A DNA stretch of 64,000 nt from Sphingomonas sp. Leaf32 (GCF_001421765.1 NZ_LMLA01000007.1:273510-337509); one strand, 5' to 3'. Shown: positions 26,210 to 34,929, counted from the stretch's first letter. The notes: generated from the sequence alone by a model not told the origin. Program-made: numbers and translations.

Positions 26210-26946
26210 TCGGATCGGCCTGGGTACCGCCGGGCGCGACATCGGTCGCGCTCGACCACGATCTGGCCGCGCTGGCGAGCAGCTGGGGCGAGGCGTGGTT
26301 CGGTTGTCCGCTGGAGGTGTTGGACGACAAGCCGGCCGGGGAAGCGCTGCACGTGCTGGGCGAGGATGTGGCGATCGGCCTTGGCGGCGACGATCCCGGC
26401 GCGATGGCGCTGGGGCGGCGTTTTGCCGGGCCGGGCAGCGCGGCGGATCGGGCGTTGCTCGACCGGGTCGGCGATGCCGCCCGCGCGGATATGCGGCAGC
26501 GTGTGGCGGCGGCGCTCGCTTGCGGCGGCGACTGGCGCGGGCCGGTCGAGCGGTTGCCGTGGCGGCCGGCACGGGTGCTGCGGTTCGGCGATGCGGCGGG
26601 GCGGCTGTCGCTGTCGGTCCAGCTGGGCGAGCGATGCCTTGCCGCCGGGATCCTGGCGCGGTTGCCGGCGGCGGTGACGCCGGATCGGCCGCTGACGCCC
26701 TTGTCGCGCGCGATGGCGGGGCGGGGCGTGCGGCTGTCGGCGCGGCTGGGACGCTGCACGCTGCGGCTGGCTGAGATGCGGGGGATGGTCGTGGGCGATA
26801 CCTTGGTGTTCGACGCGGGGGTCGAGGATGCGTTGCCGGTCGTGATCGACGATGGGGTGGTGGGAATCGCGACCGCGCGCGTCGTGCGCGAGGCAGCGCA
26901 CTGGACGCTCAAGGTCGATACCAACCGCATGGGGAAGGCCGCATGA
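26206..26946 (+). CDS. FliM-like C-ring protein with SpoA domain
   Basis: A 246-residue protein; normal FliM has about 320. The C-terminal 70 residues form a SpoA (FliN/FliM C-terminal) domain with the LAEMRGMVVGDTLVF strand-turn. The N-terminal 170 residues are divergent; the E-I-D-A-L-L type CheY-binding motif and the G-G-x-G motif of FliM are not seen. Position (after flgE, before fliN) supports a FliM-type role, but the shape is closer to the SctQ proteins of injectisomes. The likely role is part of the cytoplasmic sorting platform. It overlaps flgE and fliN by four bases each. Confidence 0.68.
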   Translation: MIGSAWVPPGATSVALDHDLAALASSWGEAWFGCPLEVLDDKPAGEALHVLGEDVAIGLGGDDPGAMALGRRFAGPGSAADRALLDRVGDAARADMRQRVAAALACGGDWRGPVERLPWRPARVLRFGDAAGRLSLSVQLGERCLAAGILARLPAAVTPDRPLTPLSRAMAGRGVRLSARLGRCTLRLAEMRGMVVGDTLVFDAGVEDALPVVIDDGVVGIATARVVREAAHWTLKVDTNRMGKAA

Positions 26947-27203
26947 GCGCGGTGCAGGAAGGGATCGATCCCCGGCTGATCGACACGGTGTCGGTCGAGG
27001 TCGAGGCGGTGGTCGGTGACGCGCGGATGACGGTGGGGGAGCTGACGACGCTGACGCCCGGCGCCACCCTGCCGCTCGATGCCGCGCTGAACCGGCCGGT
27101 GTCGCTGCGGCTGGAGGGGCGGGAGATCGCGCGCGGCGAGCTGGTCGCGGTCGACGGCCGGTTCGGGGTGCGGCTGACCGATATCGCGCCATGGGCTTCG
27201 TGA
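26943..27203 (+). CDS. fliN: Flagellar C-ring protein FliN
   Basis: An 86-residue protein that consists of little more than one SpoA domain: SVEVEAVVGDARMTVGELTTLTPGATLPLD, followed by VSLRLEGREIARGELVAVDGRFGVRLTDI. Both halves match FliN closely. It is a short version (FliN often has about 100-130 residues). FliN binds FliH and forms the lower C-ring. It overlaps fliO by 13 bases. Confidence 0.9.
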   Translation: MSAVQEGIDPRLIDTVSVEVEAVVGDARMTVGELTTLTPGATLPLDAALNRPVSLRLEGREIARGELVAVDGRFGVRLTDIAPWAS

Positions 27204-27523
27204 TCGCCACCGCCGCCGCCACGGCGCAGGTCCCCCGGCTGGGCGGTGGAACTGCCGTGGAGATACCATGGCTGCGGATCGTGGTCGCGCTGCTGTTGTG
27301 TAGCGCGGTTGCGTGGGTAGCGGTGCTGTGGTTGCGGCGGGGCGGGGGCTGGCCGCGCGCCCGGCCGGTGCGGGCGGGGATCGAGGTGATCGAGAGCCGG
27401 CGGCTGAACCACCATGCCGACCTGTCGCTGGTCCTAGTGCACGGCCGCGAATATGCGATCCTGAGCAGCGCGCAGCAGCAGCGCGTGCTGTCGAGCATCG
27501 CCGTGCCGGACGACGCCCGATGA
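27191..27523 (+). CDS. fliO: Flagellar export-gate assembly protein FliO
   Basis: A 110-residue protein with one membrane span (about residues 27-48), a basic segment and a cytoplasmic part with VIESRRLNHHADLSLVLVHGREYAIL, which matches the compact FliO domain. FliO helps FliP assemble. Its position between fliN and fliP is the standard one and its end overlaps fliP by ATGA. Conservation is low, but the combination is convincing. Confidence 0.8.
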   Translation: MGFVIATAAATAQVPRLGGGTAVEIPWLRIVVALLLCSAVAWVAVLWLRRGGGWPRARPVRAGIEVIESRRLNHHADLSLVLVHGREYAILSSAQQQRVLSSIAVPDDAR

Positions 27524-28179
27524 CCCCGCTATCGGAAGCGATCGGCGCGGGCATGGGCACCGATGCGATCCGCACCATGCTGGTCCTCACCCTGCTGGCG
27601 GTCGTGCCGGCGGTGTTGGTCAGCATGACCAGTTTCATCCGCATCGTCGTCGTGCTTTCGATGGTCCGCCATGCGTTCGGGATGCCGGAGACGCCGCCCA
27701 ATATCGTGCTGGTCAGTCTGGCGCTGTTCCTGACCGGCTTCACCATGACCCCGACGCTGGACCGGTTGAACGAACAGGCGGTGACGCCGCTCTTGAACGG
27801 ACGCATCTCGGTCGAACGCGCGATGGAGCGGGGGCAGGCGCCGCTGAAGGACTTCATGCTAGCGCAGACCCGCGATTCCGACATCGAGGCGATCTACGCC
27901 ATCGCGAAGACGCCGTTGCCAGCGCGGGCGGAGGAGGTGCAGTTGTTGAAGCTCGCCCCCGCCTTCATGCTGAACGAACTGCGCGTCGCCTTCACCATCG
28001 GTTTCGTCGTGATGCTGCCGTTCCTGCTGATCGACCTGATCGTCGCCAGCATCCTGCTGGCGCTGGGCATGATGATGGTGCCGCCCGCGACCATATCGCT
28101 GCCGATCAAGATATTGATGTTCGTGCTGATCGACGGGTGGAGCCTGATCCTGCAGGGCGTGCTGGGCAGTTTCCGGTGA
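27520..28179 (+). CDS. fliP: Flagellar export-gate protein FliP
   Basis: A 219-residue membrane protein with the FliP core: SMTSFIRIVVVLSMVRHAFG, then PNIVLVSLALFLTGFTMTP, and the C-terminal LLKLAPAFMLNELRVAFTIGF and GMMMVPPATISLPIKILMFVLIDGW. FliP forms the core of the export gate with FliQ and FliR. It lacks a long cleavable leader, as in many alphaproteobacteria. The start ATG overlaps fliO and the end overlaps the sigma factor gene by GTGA. Confidence 0.95.
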   Translation: MTPLSEAIGAGMGTDAIRTMLVLTLLAVVPAVLVSMTSFIRIVVVLSMVRHAFGMPETPPNIVLVSLALFLTGFTMTPTLDRLNEQAVTPLLNGRISVERAMERGQAPLKDFMLAQTRDSDIEAIYAIAKTPLPARAEEVQLLKLAPAFMLNELRVAFTIGFVVMLPFLLIDLIVASILLALGMMMVPPATISLPIKILMFVLIDGWSLILQGVLGSFR

Positions 28180-28910
28180 GAACCGCGCGCGGACGGGGCA
28201 TGGCGCTGGTGGCGATCCCGCCGCGCGTGGAGGCATCGCTGTGGCGGCGCTGGCGCTACGAGGCGGAGAGCGGGTGTCGCGAACAGATCTTCGTCCGCTA
28301 CCGATCGCTCGCCAAGGCGATCGCCGCGCGGCAATTGTCTCGGCGTCCGGCGCATGGCGCGGAGCTGGGCGACATGCAGCAATTCGCCTATGAAGGACTG
28401 TTGCTGGCGATGGAGCGGTTCGATCCGTTGCGCGGCATCCCCTTTTCGGCATTCGCGCGGCGGCGGATCGTCGGCAGCATCTCGAACGGCGCGGCGCGGC
28501 TGGGCGAGCTGGACGCGCAGCATCATGCCCGCCGCCGGGTCGTGCAGGAACGGGTGCGGTCGCTGACCCCTGCGGACACGGGCGGCGCGGTCGAACGGCT
28601 GGGCGACATGGCGGCCGGCCTTGCCATCGGGGTGATGCTGGCGGATACCGGGCTGGTCGAGGATGCGGATCGCGGCGACCATCGCCCCGATGCCTATGAA
28701 AGCCTGGCGTGGCGCGAACTCCACGCCCTGCTGGGTGCGGCGATCGACCGCCTGCCGGACCGCGAAAAATGGGTGATCCGCGAACATTACGAACACGGCG
28801 TCCGCTTTGCACAGATCGCGCAGGTCCTGGGCATCAGCCGGGGGCGGGTGTCGCAACTGCACGCGGCGGCGATCGGCCGGTTGCGCGGCGCGATCGGGTC
28901 GGGGCGATGA
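28176..28910 (+). CDS. fliA: FliA-type sigma factor (sigma-28 family)
   Basis: A 244-residue sigma-70 family protein. Region 2 (GDMQQFAYEGLLLAMERFDPLRGIPFSAFARRRIVGSI) has the typical D-x-x-Q-x-G/A-x-x-G-L/A and F-x-x-x-A-x-x-R-I-x-G order of FliA. Region 4 (LPDREKWVIREHYEHGVRFAQIAQVLGISRGRVSQLH) is a helix-turn-helix ending in the R-V-S-Q-L-H recognition helix. It would direct transcription of late flagellar genes, which are not seen in this window. The start GTG 28176 overlaps fliP; ATG 28200 is an alternative. No flgM-like anti-sigma gene is found near. Confidence 0.85.
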   Translation: MRTARGRGMALVAIPPRVEASLWRRWRYEAESGCREQIFVRYRSLAKAIAARQLSRRPAHGAELGDMQQFAYEGLLLAMERFDPLRGIPFSAFARRRIVGSISNGAARLGELDAQHHARRRVVQERVRSLTPADTGGAVERLGDMAAGLAIGVMLADTGLVEDADRGDHRPDAYESLAWRELHALLGAAIDRLPDREKWVIREHYEHGVRFAQIAQVLGISRGRVSQLHAAAIGRLRGAIGSGR

Positions 28911-29473
28911 AGGAACGGGACGATATGGCGTTGGCGGACGAACGGGCGATGCAGGCGTTGCTGCGGCTGGTGGGCGATGATGCGGCGGCCGGGCTGGCGC
29001 AGGCCGACGCGTTGCTGGCCGATCATCCCGACGACGCGCGGCTGCATTTCCTGCGCGCATCGCTGCTGGTCGGCGCCCGCCCGATCGAGGCGCACGCGGC
29101 GTTCCGGCGTGCGGTGGCGCTGGCCCCCGATTTCGCGCTGGCACGGTTCCAGCTGGGCTTTTTCGAGCTGACCTCGGGCGAGGGGGCACGCGCGATCGCG
29201 ACGTGGGAACCGCTGCTGGCGCTGGCGCACGACCATTATCTGCGCTGCTTCGCGGTCGGGCTGACCCATCTGGTCCATGACCGCTTTGCCGAAGCGGTCG
29301 CGGCATTGCGCGAGGGGATCGCGCTGAACACCGAGACCCTGCCGCTGAACGGCGACATGCAGTTGCTGATCGCCGAGTGCGAGGCACAGGCAGGCGGCGC
29401 GACGGCCCCGGTAGAGGCATCGGCGACGTCGTTCCTGCTCGATCCGCTGGGCGGCGGGCGCGTTCTGCACTGA
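28907..29473 (+). CDS. TPR-like helical repeat protein
   Basis: A 188-residue soluble protein. It contains TPR-like units around DARLHFLRASLLVGARPIEAHAAF, ALAPDFALARFQLGFFELTSG and DRFAEAVAALREGIALN. It overlaps both neighbours (ATGA with fliA and TGATG with the next gene), so it is an operon member. TPR proteins in type III systems often serve as chaperones or regulators, but here this is inference. Another TPR protein ends the facing operon at 29938-31065. Confidence 0.7.
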   Translation: MKERDDMALADERAMQALLRLVGDDAAAGLAQADALLADHPDDARLHFLRASLLVGARPIEAHAAFRRAVALAPDFALARFQLGFFELTSGEGARAIATWEPLLALAHDHYLRCFAVGLTHLVHDRFAEAVAALREGIALNTETLPLNGDMQLLIAECEAQAGGATAPVEASATSFLLDPLGGGRVLH

Positions 29474-29814
29474 TGGCGGAAATCGGGCGGGCCGATCCGG
29501 TCCTGCTGCTGTTGCGCGAGCGGCTGCAGGGACGGGGGGAGACGAAGGTCCGGTCGGCGACGCGGGCCGCCGTGCCGATGCTGTCGCCGTTGGAACGGGC
29601 GCTGGCGGTCGCGGCGTTGGCGGTGCTGGACCCGGACGGCCGCCGCCGGTTGGTGGTGCGCGCGCTGCTGGCGGAACGGCTGGGCGAGGGGGTCGCCAAT
29701 GACGCGGCGTTTCAGGCGCTCGGCGACCGGGTTCTGGCGATGCTCGACGAAACGCCGGAAGGGCGGTCGCTGGTCGTGGCGGCGTTGGCGGAACTGGACC
29801 TGGAATCCCGCTGA
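29473..29814 (+). CDS. Small helical protein of unknown function, last gene of flagellar operon
   Basis: A 113-residue soluble, Ala/Leu/Arg-rich helical protein whose start overlaps the TPR gene by one base. Segments such as PMLSPLERALAVAALAVLDPDGR and FQALGDRVLAMLDETPEGR suggest a compact helix bundle. I recognise no family. The operon coupling implies a role with the flagellar apparatus, for example as chaperone or regulator. A paired palindrome follows at 29821. Confidence 0.6.
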   Translation: MAEIGRADPVLLLLRERLQGRGETKVRSATRAAVPMLSPLERALAVAALAVLDPDGRRRLVVRALLAERLGEGVANDAAFQALGDRVLAMLDETPEGRSLVVAALAELDLESR

Positions 29815-29820
29815 CAAAGC

Positions 29821-29904
29821 CGTCATCCCAGCGAAGGCTGGGATCTCCCGGTGATAGCGCGCTGCAAGAGCCGCTTGATGCCCCAGCCTCCGCTGGGGCG
29901 ACGG
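29821..29904. repeat. Paired hairpin repeat between convergent operons (family D)
   Basis: Two hairpins: CATCCCAGCGAAGGCTGGGAT at about 29823-29843 and GCCCCAGCCTCCGCTGGGGC at about 29880-29899. They resemble a widespread sphingomonad intergenic repeat. The element lies exactly between the ends of the two convergent flagellar operons and could terminate both, although no T-run is present. Confidence 0.7.
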
Positions 29905-29937
29905 TACGGGGCGAGCAGGATGTCGTCCGAAGCGCGA

Positions 29938-31065
29938 TCAATCGCGCTGTCGGCCCGCCTGCACCATCGCCTGCGCCAGCGTCCGGCCGGTTTCGTCGAT
30001 CGGCGCGTGCAGCGCGGTGGCGAGGATCGCCTGCACCCGGTCCGCGTTGCCTTCGCCCTGTGCGAGCAGAACCTGCCCCAGCGCCGCCGCGAAACAATCG
30101 CGATCGAGCCGGGTCGCCACCGCGATCCGCCGTCGGGCCGCTGCGGCATCGCCGGCGAGGAGGTCGAGTACGCCCAGCGCGCCATGCGCCTCGGCGAAAT
30201 TGTCGTCCAGTTCCACCACATGGTCGAAGCGGTCGCGGGCGGTGGTGTGGTCGCCGCGCAGGAAATGGGTCCAGCCGGCCGCGATCCACGACCCGAGATG
30301 CGTTGCGAACAGCGTCGCGCCGCGATCGATTTCCACCGCTGCCGCGTCGGCATCGCCGCCCGCCGCGATGCGGGCAAGGCCGCTGCCGACCAGCGCGCGC
30401 GGGGCATCGGGATTGCGGGCCAGCGCGTCGGCGAATTGCGTGGCGGCGGCGGTGGGATCGCCCTGATCCAGCGCGATCGTTCCCAGCGTCACCAGCGCAT
30501 CCGGATGGTCGCCCGCCGCATCGGCACAGCGGCGGGCAAGCGACAGATCGTCCATGTCGGTCGCCAGCGTCGCCACCGCCGCGTTCAGCCCGCGATGCGC
30601 GCCATGGCGTTCGAGCGACTCCCGTGCCTGCGCCATCGCCGCGTCCATTTCGCCGGCATCGTGAAGCAATTGGACGCGCAGTTGTGCCGCCTGTGGCAGG
30701 TCGGCGACCGTTTCGGGATCGAGCAGGTCCAGCCCCTCATTCCCCCGCCCGGCCATGGCGAGCGCCCATGCCCGGTTGAAGCGCACCGGCGGCGGGGCGA
30801 TGCCATCGTCGATCAGCCGCGCGAACCAGCCCTCTGCCGCGCTCCAGTCGCGCTGTTGCAATGCCGCCAGCCCGGCCGCGTGGATTTGCGCGGGCGCCAG
30901 CGGCTGGACCACCGCCAGCCGGTCGAGCAGCGACGTCGCCGCTTCCCAGCGACCTTCGGCCTGTGCCGCCTCCACCGTATCGGCGAGCAGATGCGGGTTG
31001 TGCGGGTCATGGGCCAGCAGGCTGGTCAGGCGGGCGAAGCGGCCATCGGGCGAAACGGGGTGCAT
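29938..31065 (-). CDS. TPR repeat protein at the end of the flhA operon
   Basis: A 375-residue soluble protein built of about eight to ten TPR-like helix pairs (for example LLDRLAVVQPLAPAQIHAAG, DALVTLGTIALDQGDPTAAATQFADALARNPDAP and DNFAEAHGALGVLDLLAGDAA). No signal peptide or membrane span is seen, so it should be cytoplasmic. Its ATG at 31065 is four bases after the flhA stop, so it is co-transcribed with fliQ-fliR-flhB-flhA. A function as chaperone, scaffold or regulator for export is plausible but not shown by sequence. Confidence 0.7.
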   Translation of the reverse strand: MHPVSPDGRFARLTSLLAHDPHNPHLLADTVEAAQAEGRWEAATSLLDRLAVVQPLAPAQIHAAGLAALQQRDWSAAEGWFARLIDDGIAPPPVRFNRAWALAMAGRGNEGLDLLDPETVADLPQAAQLRVQLLHDAGEMDAAMAQARESLERHGAHRGLNAAVATLATDMDDLSLARRCADAAGDHPDALVTLGTIALDQGDPTAAATQFADALARNPDAPRALVGSGLARIAAGGDADAAAVEIDRGATLFATHLGSWIAAGWTHFLRGDHTTARDRFDHVVELDDNFAEAHGALGVLDLLAGDAAAARRRIAVATRLDRDCFAAALGQVLLAQGEGNADRVQAILATALHAPIDETGRTLAQAMVQAGRQRD

Positions 31066-31069
31066 CGGG

Positions 31070-33106
31070 TCAGCCCTCCAGGCGAACGACATCGAAGGAT
31101 TTGAGCGTTATGCGCATCGGAATCTCCTGTACCGACAATATCGCCAGCCGGGGAACCGCCCGCCTGGTCAGCGTGCGGAACGCGCGGCGGGTTTCGGCGG
31201 CGCACAGCAGCACCGGGCTGCGCCCCTGCTGGAACATGCGGTCGGCGAGTGGTGCCAGCTTGCGGACGAGCTGTTCGGCGAGGCGCGGGTCGATCGGCAT
31301 CGCCGACCCGCCGCCCGACGCCGACAGCGCGGTGGTGATCTGGTTCTCGATCCGGGGATCGAGGCTCAGCACGGCGAGGTCGGGATGGCGGCCGCGCAGC
31401 TGGTTGCAGATGCCGTGCGCCATGCGCTGCCGGATCAGTTCGGTCAGTTCGGCCGGGTCCTTCTGCGTGCGGCCGAGGTCGGTCAGATGTTCGACGATGG
31501 TGTCGATCTGCGCGACCGACACGCCTTCGGACAGCAGGTTCTGCAATACCCGCTGTACATCGGGCACGGCGAGGATGTTGGGGACCAGCTCCTCGACCAG
31601 TCCGGGTTGGCGCGCGCGCACGCGGTCGAGCAGTTCGATCGTCGCGGCGCGGGTCATCAGCGTGCCGATCTCGCCGCGCACGATTTCGCCCAGATGGGTG
31701 ACGAGGACGGTGACGGGATCGATCACCGAACATCCCGCCGCCCGCACCGCATCGGCACGGTCGGGGGCGATCCACCATGCCGGCAGGCCGAAGGCGGGGT
31801 CGATGGTGGCGATGCCGTCGACCACCGGCGACGCGCCCTGCGCCGCGATGGCGAGCAGATGGTCGGGCAGGATGGTGGCGGCGCCATAGCGCGCGCCGAA
31901 CAGGCGGATGGCATAATCGTCGGTGCCGAGCGTCCGGTCGGGGAGCAGCTTCACCGCCGGCAGCGCCACACCGAAATCGCCCTCATGCACCTGCCGCAGT
32001 CCGGCGATACGGTCGAGGATCACCGCTTCCTCCGGGCGCCAGCGATCGGCCAGCGTCGCGCCCATCGCGATGTCGATCATCGCGCCGGTCGCGCGGGCGC
32101 CGTCGTCCGCCTCCTCCTGCGCAGCGGTTTCGCCATCGTCGGACCCGGCCAGCCGCCGCACGCGCCACCACGCGGCGGCGGCGACCAGCGCGATGAGCAG
32201 GATCGGCCATTTGGGCATCCCCGGCATCAGCAGCAGCGCCAGCAGCACGGCAGCGACGATCAGCGGGATGCGCGGTTCGGAGGTGAGCTGGCGGAAAATC
32301 TCCAGCGACAATTGCCGGTCGGCGGCGGAGCGGGTGACGATGATCCCGGTCGCGATCGAGATGACGAGCGCGGGCAACTGCGTCGCGATACCGTCGCCGA
32401 TGGTCAGCAGGGTGAAATGGTGCAGCGCCTCGCTCCACCCCAGCCCCATCTGCGTCACGCCGACGATCCAGCCGGCGACGATGTTGATGAGCAGGATGAT
32501 GATGCCGGCGATCGCGTCGCCCTTCACGAATTTCGACGCGCCATCCATCGCGCCATAGAAGCTGGCTTCCTTTTCGAGCGCGGCGCGGCGGCGGATCGCT
32601 TCCTTTTGGTCGATCAGGCCCATGTTCAGGTCGGCGTCGATGCTCATCTGCTGGCCCGGCATCGAATCCAGCGTGAAGCGGGCGGCGACCTCCGACACGC
32701 GCTGCGCGCCGGCCGTGACCACGACATATTGCACGACGACGAGGATCGCAAAGACGACCAGCCCGACGACGAAATTGCCCTGCACCGCAAAGGCGCCGAT
32801 CGATCCGATCACCTCCCCCGCGTCACCACCGGTCAGGATCAGCCGGGTGGCGGCGACGTTCAGCGACAGGCGATACAGCGTCGCTACCAGCAGCAGCGAG
32901 GGAAAGGTCGAAAAATCGACCGGCTTGCCGACATAGAAGGTCAGCAGCATGATCGACAGTGCGAAGCCGAAATTGAGGATGATGGCGAGGTCGAGCAGCG
33001 CGGTCGGGATCGGCGCGAACAGGATCGTCAGGATGGCAATGGTCGCGCCGACCAGCGCCAGATCCTTGTTGTCGGCCAGGGTGTTGCGCCATGTGGCGGT
33101 CGTCAT
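31070..33106 (-). CDS. flhA: Flagellar export-gate protein FlhA
   Basis: A 678-residue protein of normal size. It has about eight membrane spans in the first 320 residues with the FHIPEP region (YRLSLNVAATRLILTGGDAGEVIGSIGAF, SIDADLNMGLIDQKEA, GDAIAGIIILLINI), then the cytoplasmic ring domain, in which DPRLAEQL and RQRMAHGICNQLRG are typical. FlhA forms the nonameric ring that receives export substrates from FliH-FliI-FliJ. The start ATG is three bases after the flhB stop. Confidence 0.96.
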   Translation of the reverse strand: MTTATWRNTLADNKDLALVGATIAILTILFAPIPTALLDLAIILNFGFALSIMLLTFYVGKPVDFSTFPSLLLVATLYRLSLNVAATRLILTGGDAGEVIGSIGAFAVQGNFVVGLVVFAILVVVQYVVVTAGAQRVSEVAARFTLDSMPGQQMSIDADLNMGLIDQKEAIRRRAALEKEASFYGAMDGASKFVKGDAIAGIIILLINIVAGWIVGVTQMGLGWSEALHHFTLLTIGDGIATQLPALVISIATGIIVTRSAADRQLSLEIFRQLTSEPRIPLIVAAVLLALLLMPGMPKWPILLIALVAAAAWWRVRRLAGSDDGETAAQEEADDGARATGAMIDIAMGATLADRWRPEEAVILDRIAGLRQVHEGDFGVALPAVKLLPDRTLGTDDYAIRLFGARYGAATILPDHLLAIAAQGASPVVDGIATIDPAFGLPAWWIAPDRADAVRAAGCSVIDPVTVLVTHLGEIVRGEIGTLMTRAATIELLDRVRARQPGLVEELVPNILAVPDVQRVLQNLLSEGVSVAQIDTIVEHLTDLGRTQKDPAELTELIRQRMAHGICNQLRGRHPDLAVLSLDPRIENQITTALSASGGGSAMPIDPRLAEQLVRKLAPLADRMFQQGRSPVLLCAAETRRAFRTLTRRAVPRLAILSVQEIPMRITLKSFDVVRLEG

Positions 33107-33109
33107 GCT

Positions 33110-34168
33110 TCAAGTCCTTGGGGCGGCGCGCGCGAGGTCGATGTAGAGCTGTGCCACCGCGCCGTAGTGATCGGACGGGATGGCGTGGCCTGCCGTCGCG
33201 CCGTGGAACAGCGCGCGGGCGAGCGGCGGATTGCGGATGACGGGAATGCCCAGCGCCACCGCCCGTTCGCGCAGGGCGAGTGCGAAGCGGTTGCGGCCCT
33301 TCGCCGACACCTGTGGCGCGTCCATTCCCGCCGCATCATAGCGCAGCGCGACCGCGAAATGTTCGGGATTGACGATCACCATGTCCGAACCGGGCAGCTT
33401 TTCCAGCCCCTCCGACTGGCGGACGAAATCGGTGTGGAGCTTCTTGCGCTTCTGCTTGATGCGGGGATCGCCCTCGCGGTCGCGCGCCTCGCGGGTCACT
33501 TCGCGGCGGCTCATCCGCATCTGTTTGGCGAAATCGCGGCGGACCAATAGCTGGTCGAGCAGGGCGAAGCCGACCGCGATGGCGATATAGGTCAGCAGCA
33601 GGCGCAACCCGGTCGACAGCAGCAGCGACGGCAGCCGGGCGGTGTCGCCCGCGACCTCGGCGAAGCGGCCGATGCCATGGGTCACGGTCAGGAAGGTCGC
33701 GGTGCCATAGACGGCGAGCTTGGCGACGCTCTTGCCCGTTTCCTTGAGCAGACGCAGCGAGAAGAGGCGCTTCAGTCCCTTGGCCGGGTTCAATCGCGAG
33801 AAATCTGGTTTGAGCGGATGGGTCGAAAACACCAGTCCGCGCAACTGGACCAGTTCGAGCAGTACGACCAGCGCCACCACCGTGCCCCCGAACAGCGCGA
33901 GCGGTCGGAACAGGTGCCAGCCGTCGCCGGGTACGCCGATGGGACCGGATGCGGCGGAGGCGATGCCGGCGACGAGGATCGTGCGGACCAGCGCGGCGAG
34001 ATCGGCGGCGATCCGGTCGGCGGAGGCGAGGGCGAACGCCGCCAGCGCGACCATCGCGGCGAGGAACGCCGGTTCGGTGCTGCGCGCGACCTGCCCCCGT
34101 TCGCGGGCGCGGCGCAGCTTGAACGGGGTCGCGTCCTCGCTGCGGTTCTGGTCCTGCTGTTCGGCCAT
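33110..34168 (-). CDS. flhB: Flagellar export switch protein FlhB
   Basis: A 352-residue protein: the N-terminal DATPFKLRRARERGQVARS, four membrane spans, the KMRMSRREVTREARDREGDP-type cytoplasmic linker (here QMRMSRREVTREARDREGDP), and the C-terminal autocleavage domain. The cleavage motif is NPEH at residues 267-270 instead of the common NPTH; Asn and Pro, between which the backbone cuts, are kept. Cleavage switches export from rod/hook proteins to filament proteins, in concert with FliK. It overlaps fliR by one base. Confidence 0.94.
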   Translation of the reverse strand: MAEQQDQNRSEDATPFKLRRARERGQVARSTEPAFLAAMVALAAFALASADRIAADLAALVRTILVAGIASAASGPIGVPGDGWHLFRPLALFGGTVVALVVLLELVQLRGLVFSTHPLKPDFSRLNPAKGLKRLFSLRLLKETGKSVAKLAVYGTATFLTVTHGIGRFAEVAGDTARLPSLLLSTGLRLLLTYIAIAVGFALLDQLLVRRDFAKQMRMSRREVTREARDREGDPRIKQKRKKLHTDFVRQSEGLEKLPGSDMVIVNPEHFAVALRYDAAGMDAPQVSAKGRNRFALALRERAVALGIPVIRNPPLARALFHGATAGHAIPSDHYGAVAQLYIDLARAAPRT

Positions 34169-34920
34169 CAGCCGGCGTCCCGCATCATGTCGGTCGCGCG
34201 GGCGAGGATGCGCAACAGGAGCGCGCCCGACAGGCCGAGCGCCAGCGGCAGGGTGGCGACGGTCGCGATCGCCTTTACCTGAAACCCCAGCACCAGCACG
34301 TTCATCTGCGGCAGGGTGCGCGACAGCAGCGCGACGGCGAGGTCGAGCAGGAACAGGACCAGCAGCACCAGTCCCGCCAGCCCGACCGCCAACAGCGCGA
34401 CGCCGGAAAGATAGTCGAGCAGCGGCTGCGGCGACCCGCCGGCCACCGCACCCAGCGGCACGCGCTCCAACGACGCGGCCCAGAGGCCGAGGAAGTCGCG
34501 CGGGCCATCGGTCGCAAAGAAGATCGCGCCGGCCAGATAGACGAACAGCGTGCCGACCAGCGGCATCTGATTGCGGGTGGCTGGATCGACCAAGGTCGCG
34601 ATGCCGAAGCCGGCCTGCACGTCGATCGCGCGTCCGGCCCACAGCAGCATGGCAAAGGCCAGTTGCGGCGCGAGCGCGAGGGTCAGGCCGAGGAACAGCT
34701 CGGTCGCGGCCGTCACCGGCACGCCCGCCGTCCGGAACGGCGTGCCCGTGGTCGCATCCGGATACCCCGCGACCAGCCATGCCGACAAGGCGATGGCGAG
34801 GATGACGCGCACGATCGCGGGCACGCGGAACAGGGTGAAGGGCTGGGTAAAGGCAAAGACCGGCACGATGCGCAGGCTGAGCAGCAGGCACGCAACGGCC
34901 CTGTCGACCAGATCGACCAT
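34168..34920 (-). CDS. fliR: Flagellar export-gate protein FliR
   Basis: A 250-residue membrane protein with six hydrophobic segments. FliR features include VPAIVRVILAIALSAWL, then GLTLALAPQLAFAMLLWAGRAIDVQAGFG and the C-terminal LPQMNVLVLGFQVKAI. It completes the FliP-FliQ-FliR gate. The gene lies between fliQ and flhB, the common order. Confidence 0.93.
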   Translation of the reverse strand: MVDLVDRAVACLLLSLRIVPVFAFTQPFTLFRVPAIVRVILAIALSAWLVAGYPDATTGTPFRTAGVPVTAATELFLGLTLALAPQLAFAMLLWAGRAIDVQAGFGIATLVDPATRNQMPLVGTLFVYLAGAIFFATDGPRDFLGLWAASLERVPLGAVAGGSPQPLLDYLSGVALLAVGLAGLVLLVLFLLDLAVALLSRTLPQMNVLVLGFQVKAIATVATLPLALGLSGALLLRILARATDMMRDAG

Positions 34921-34929
34921 CGTGGTGGC

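Noticed and set aside
22118..26572. A minus-strand open frame of almost 1,500 codons antisense to fliI-fliM.
   Set aside because: It is a product of high GC and strong third-position bias; its translation is rich in Arg/Pro/His/Gln with no domain, while the plus strand holds well-conserved flagellar genes throughout.
30755..33550. A plus-strand open frame of 931 codons antisense to flhA and the TPR gene.
   Set aside because: Low-complexity shadow translation; FlhA on the other strand is unmistakable.
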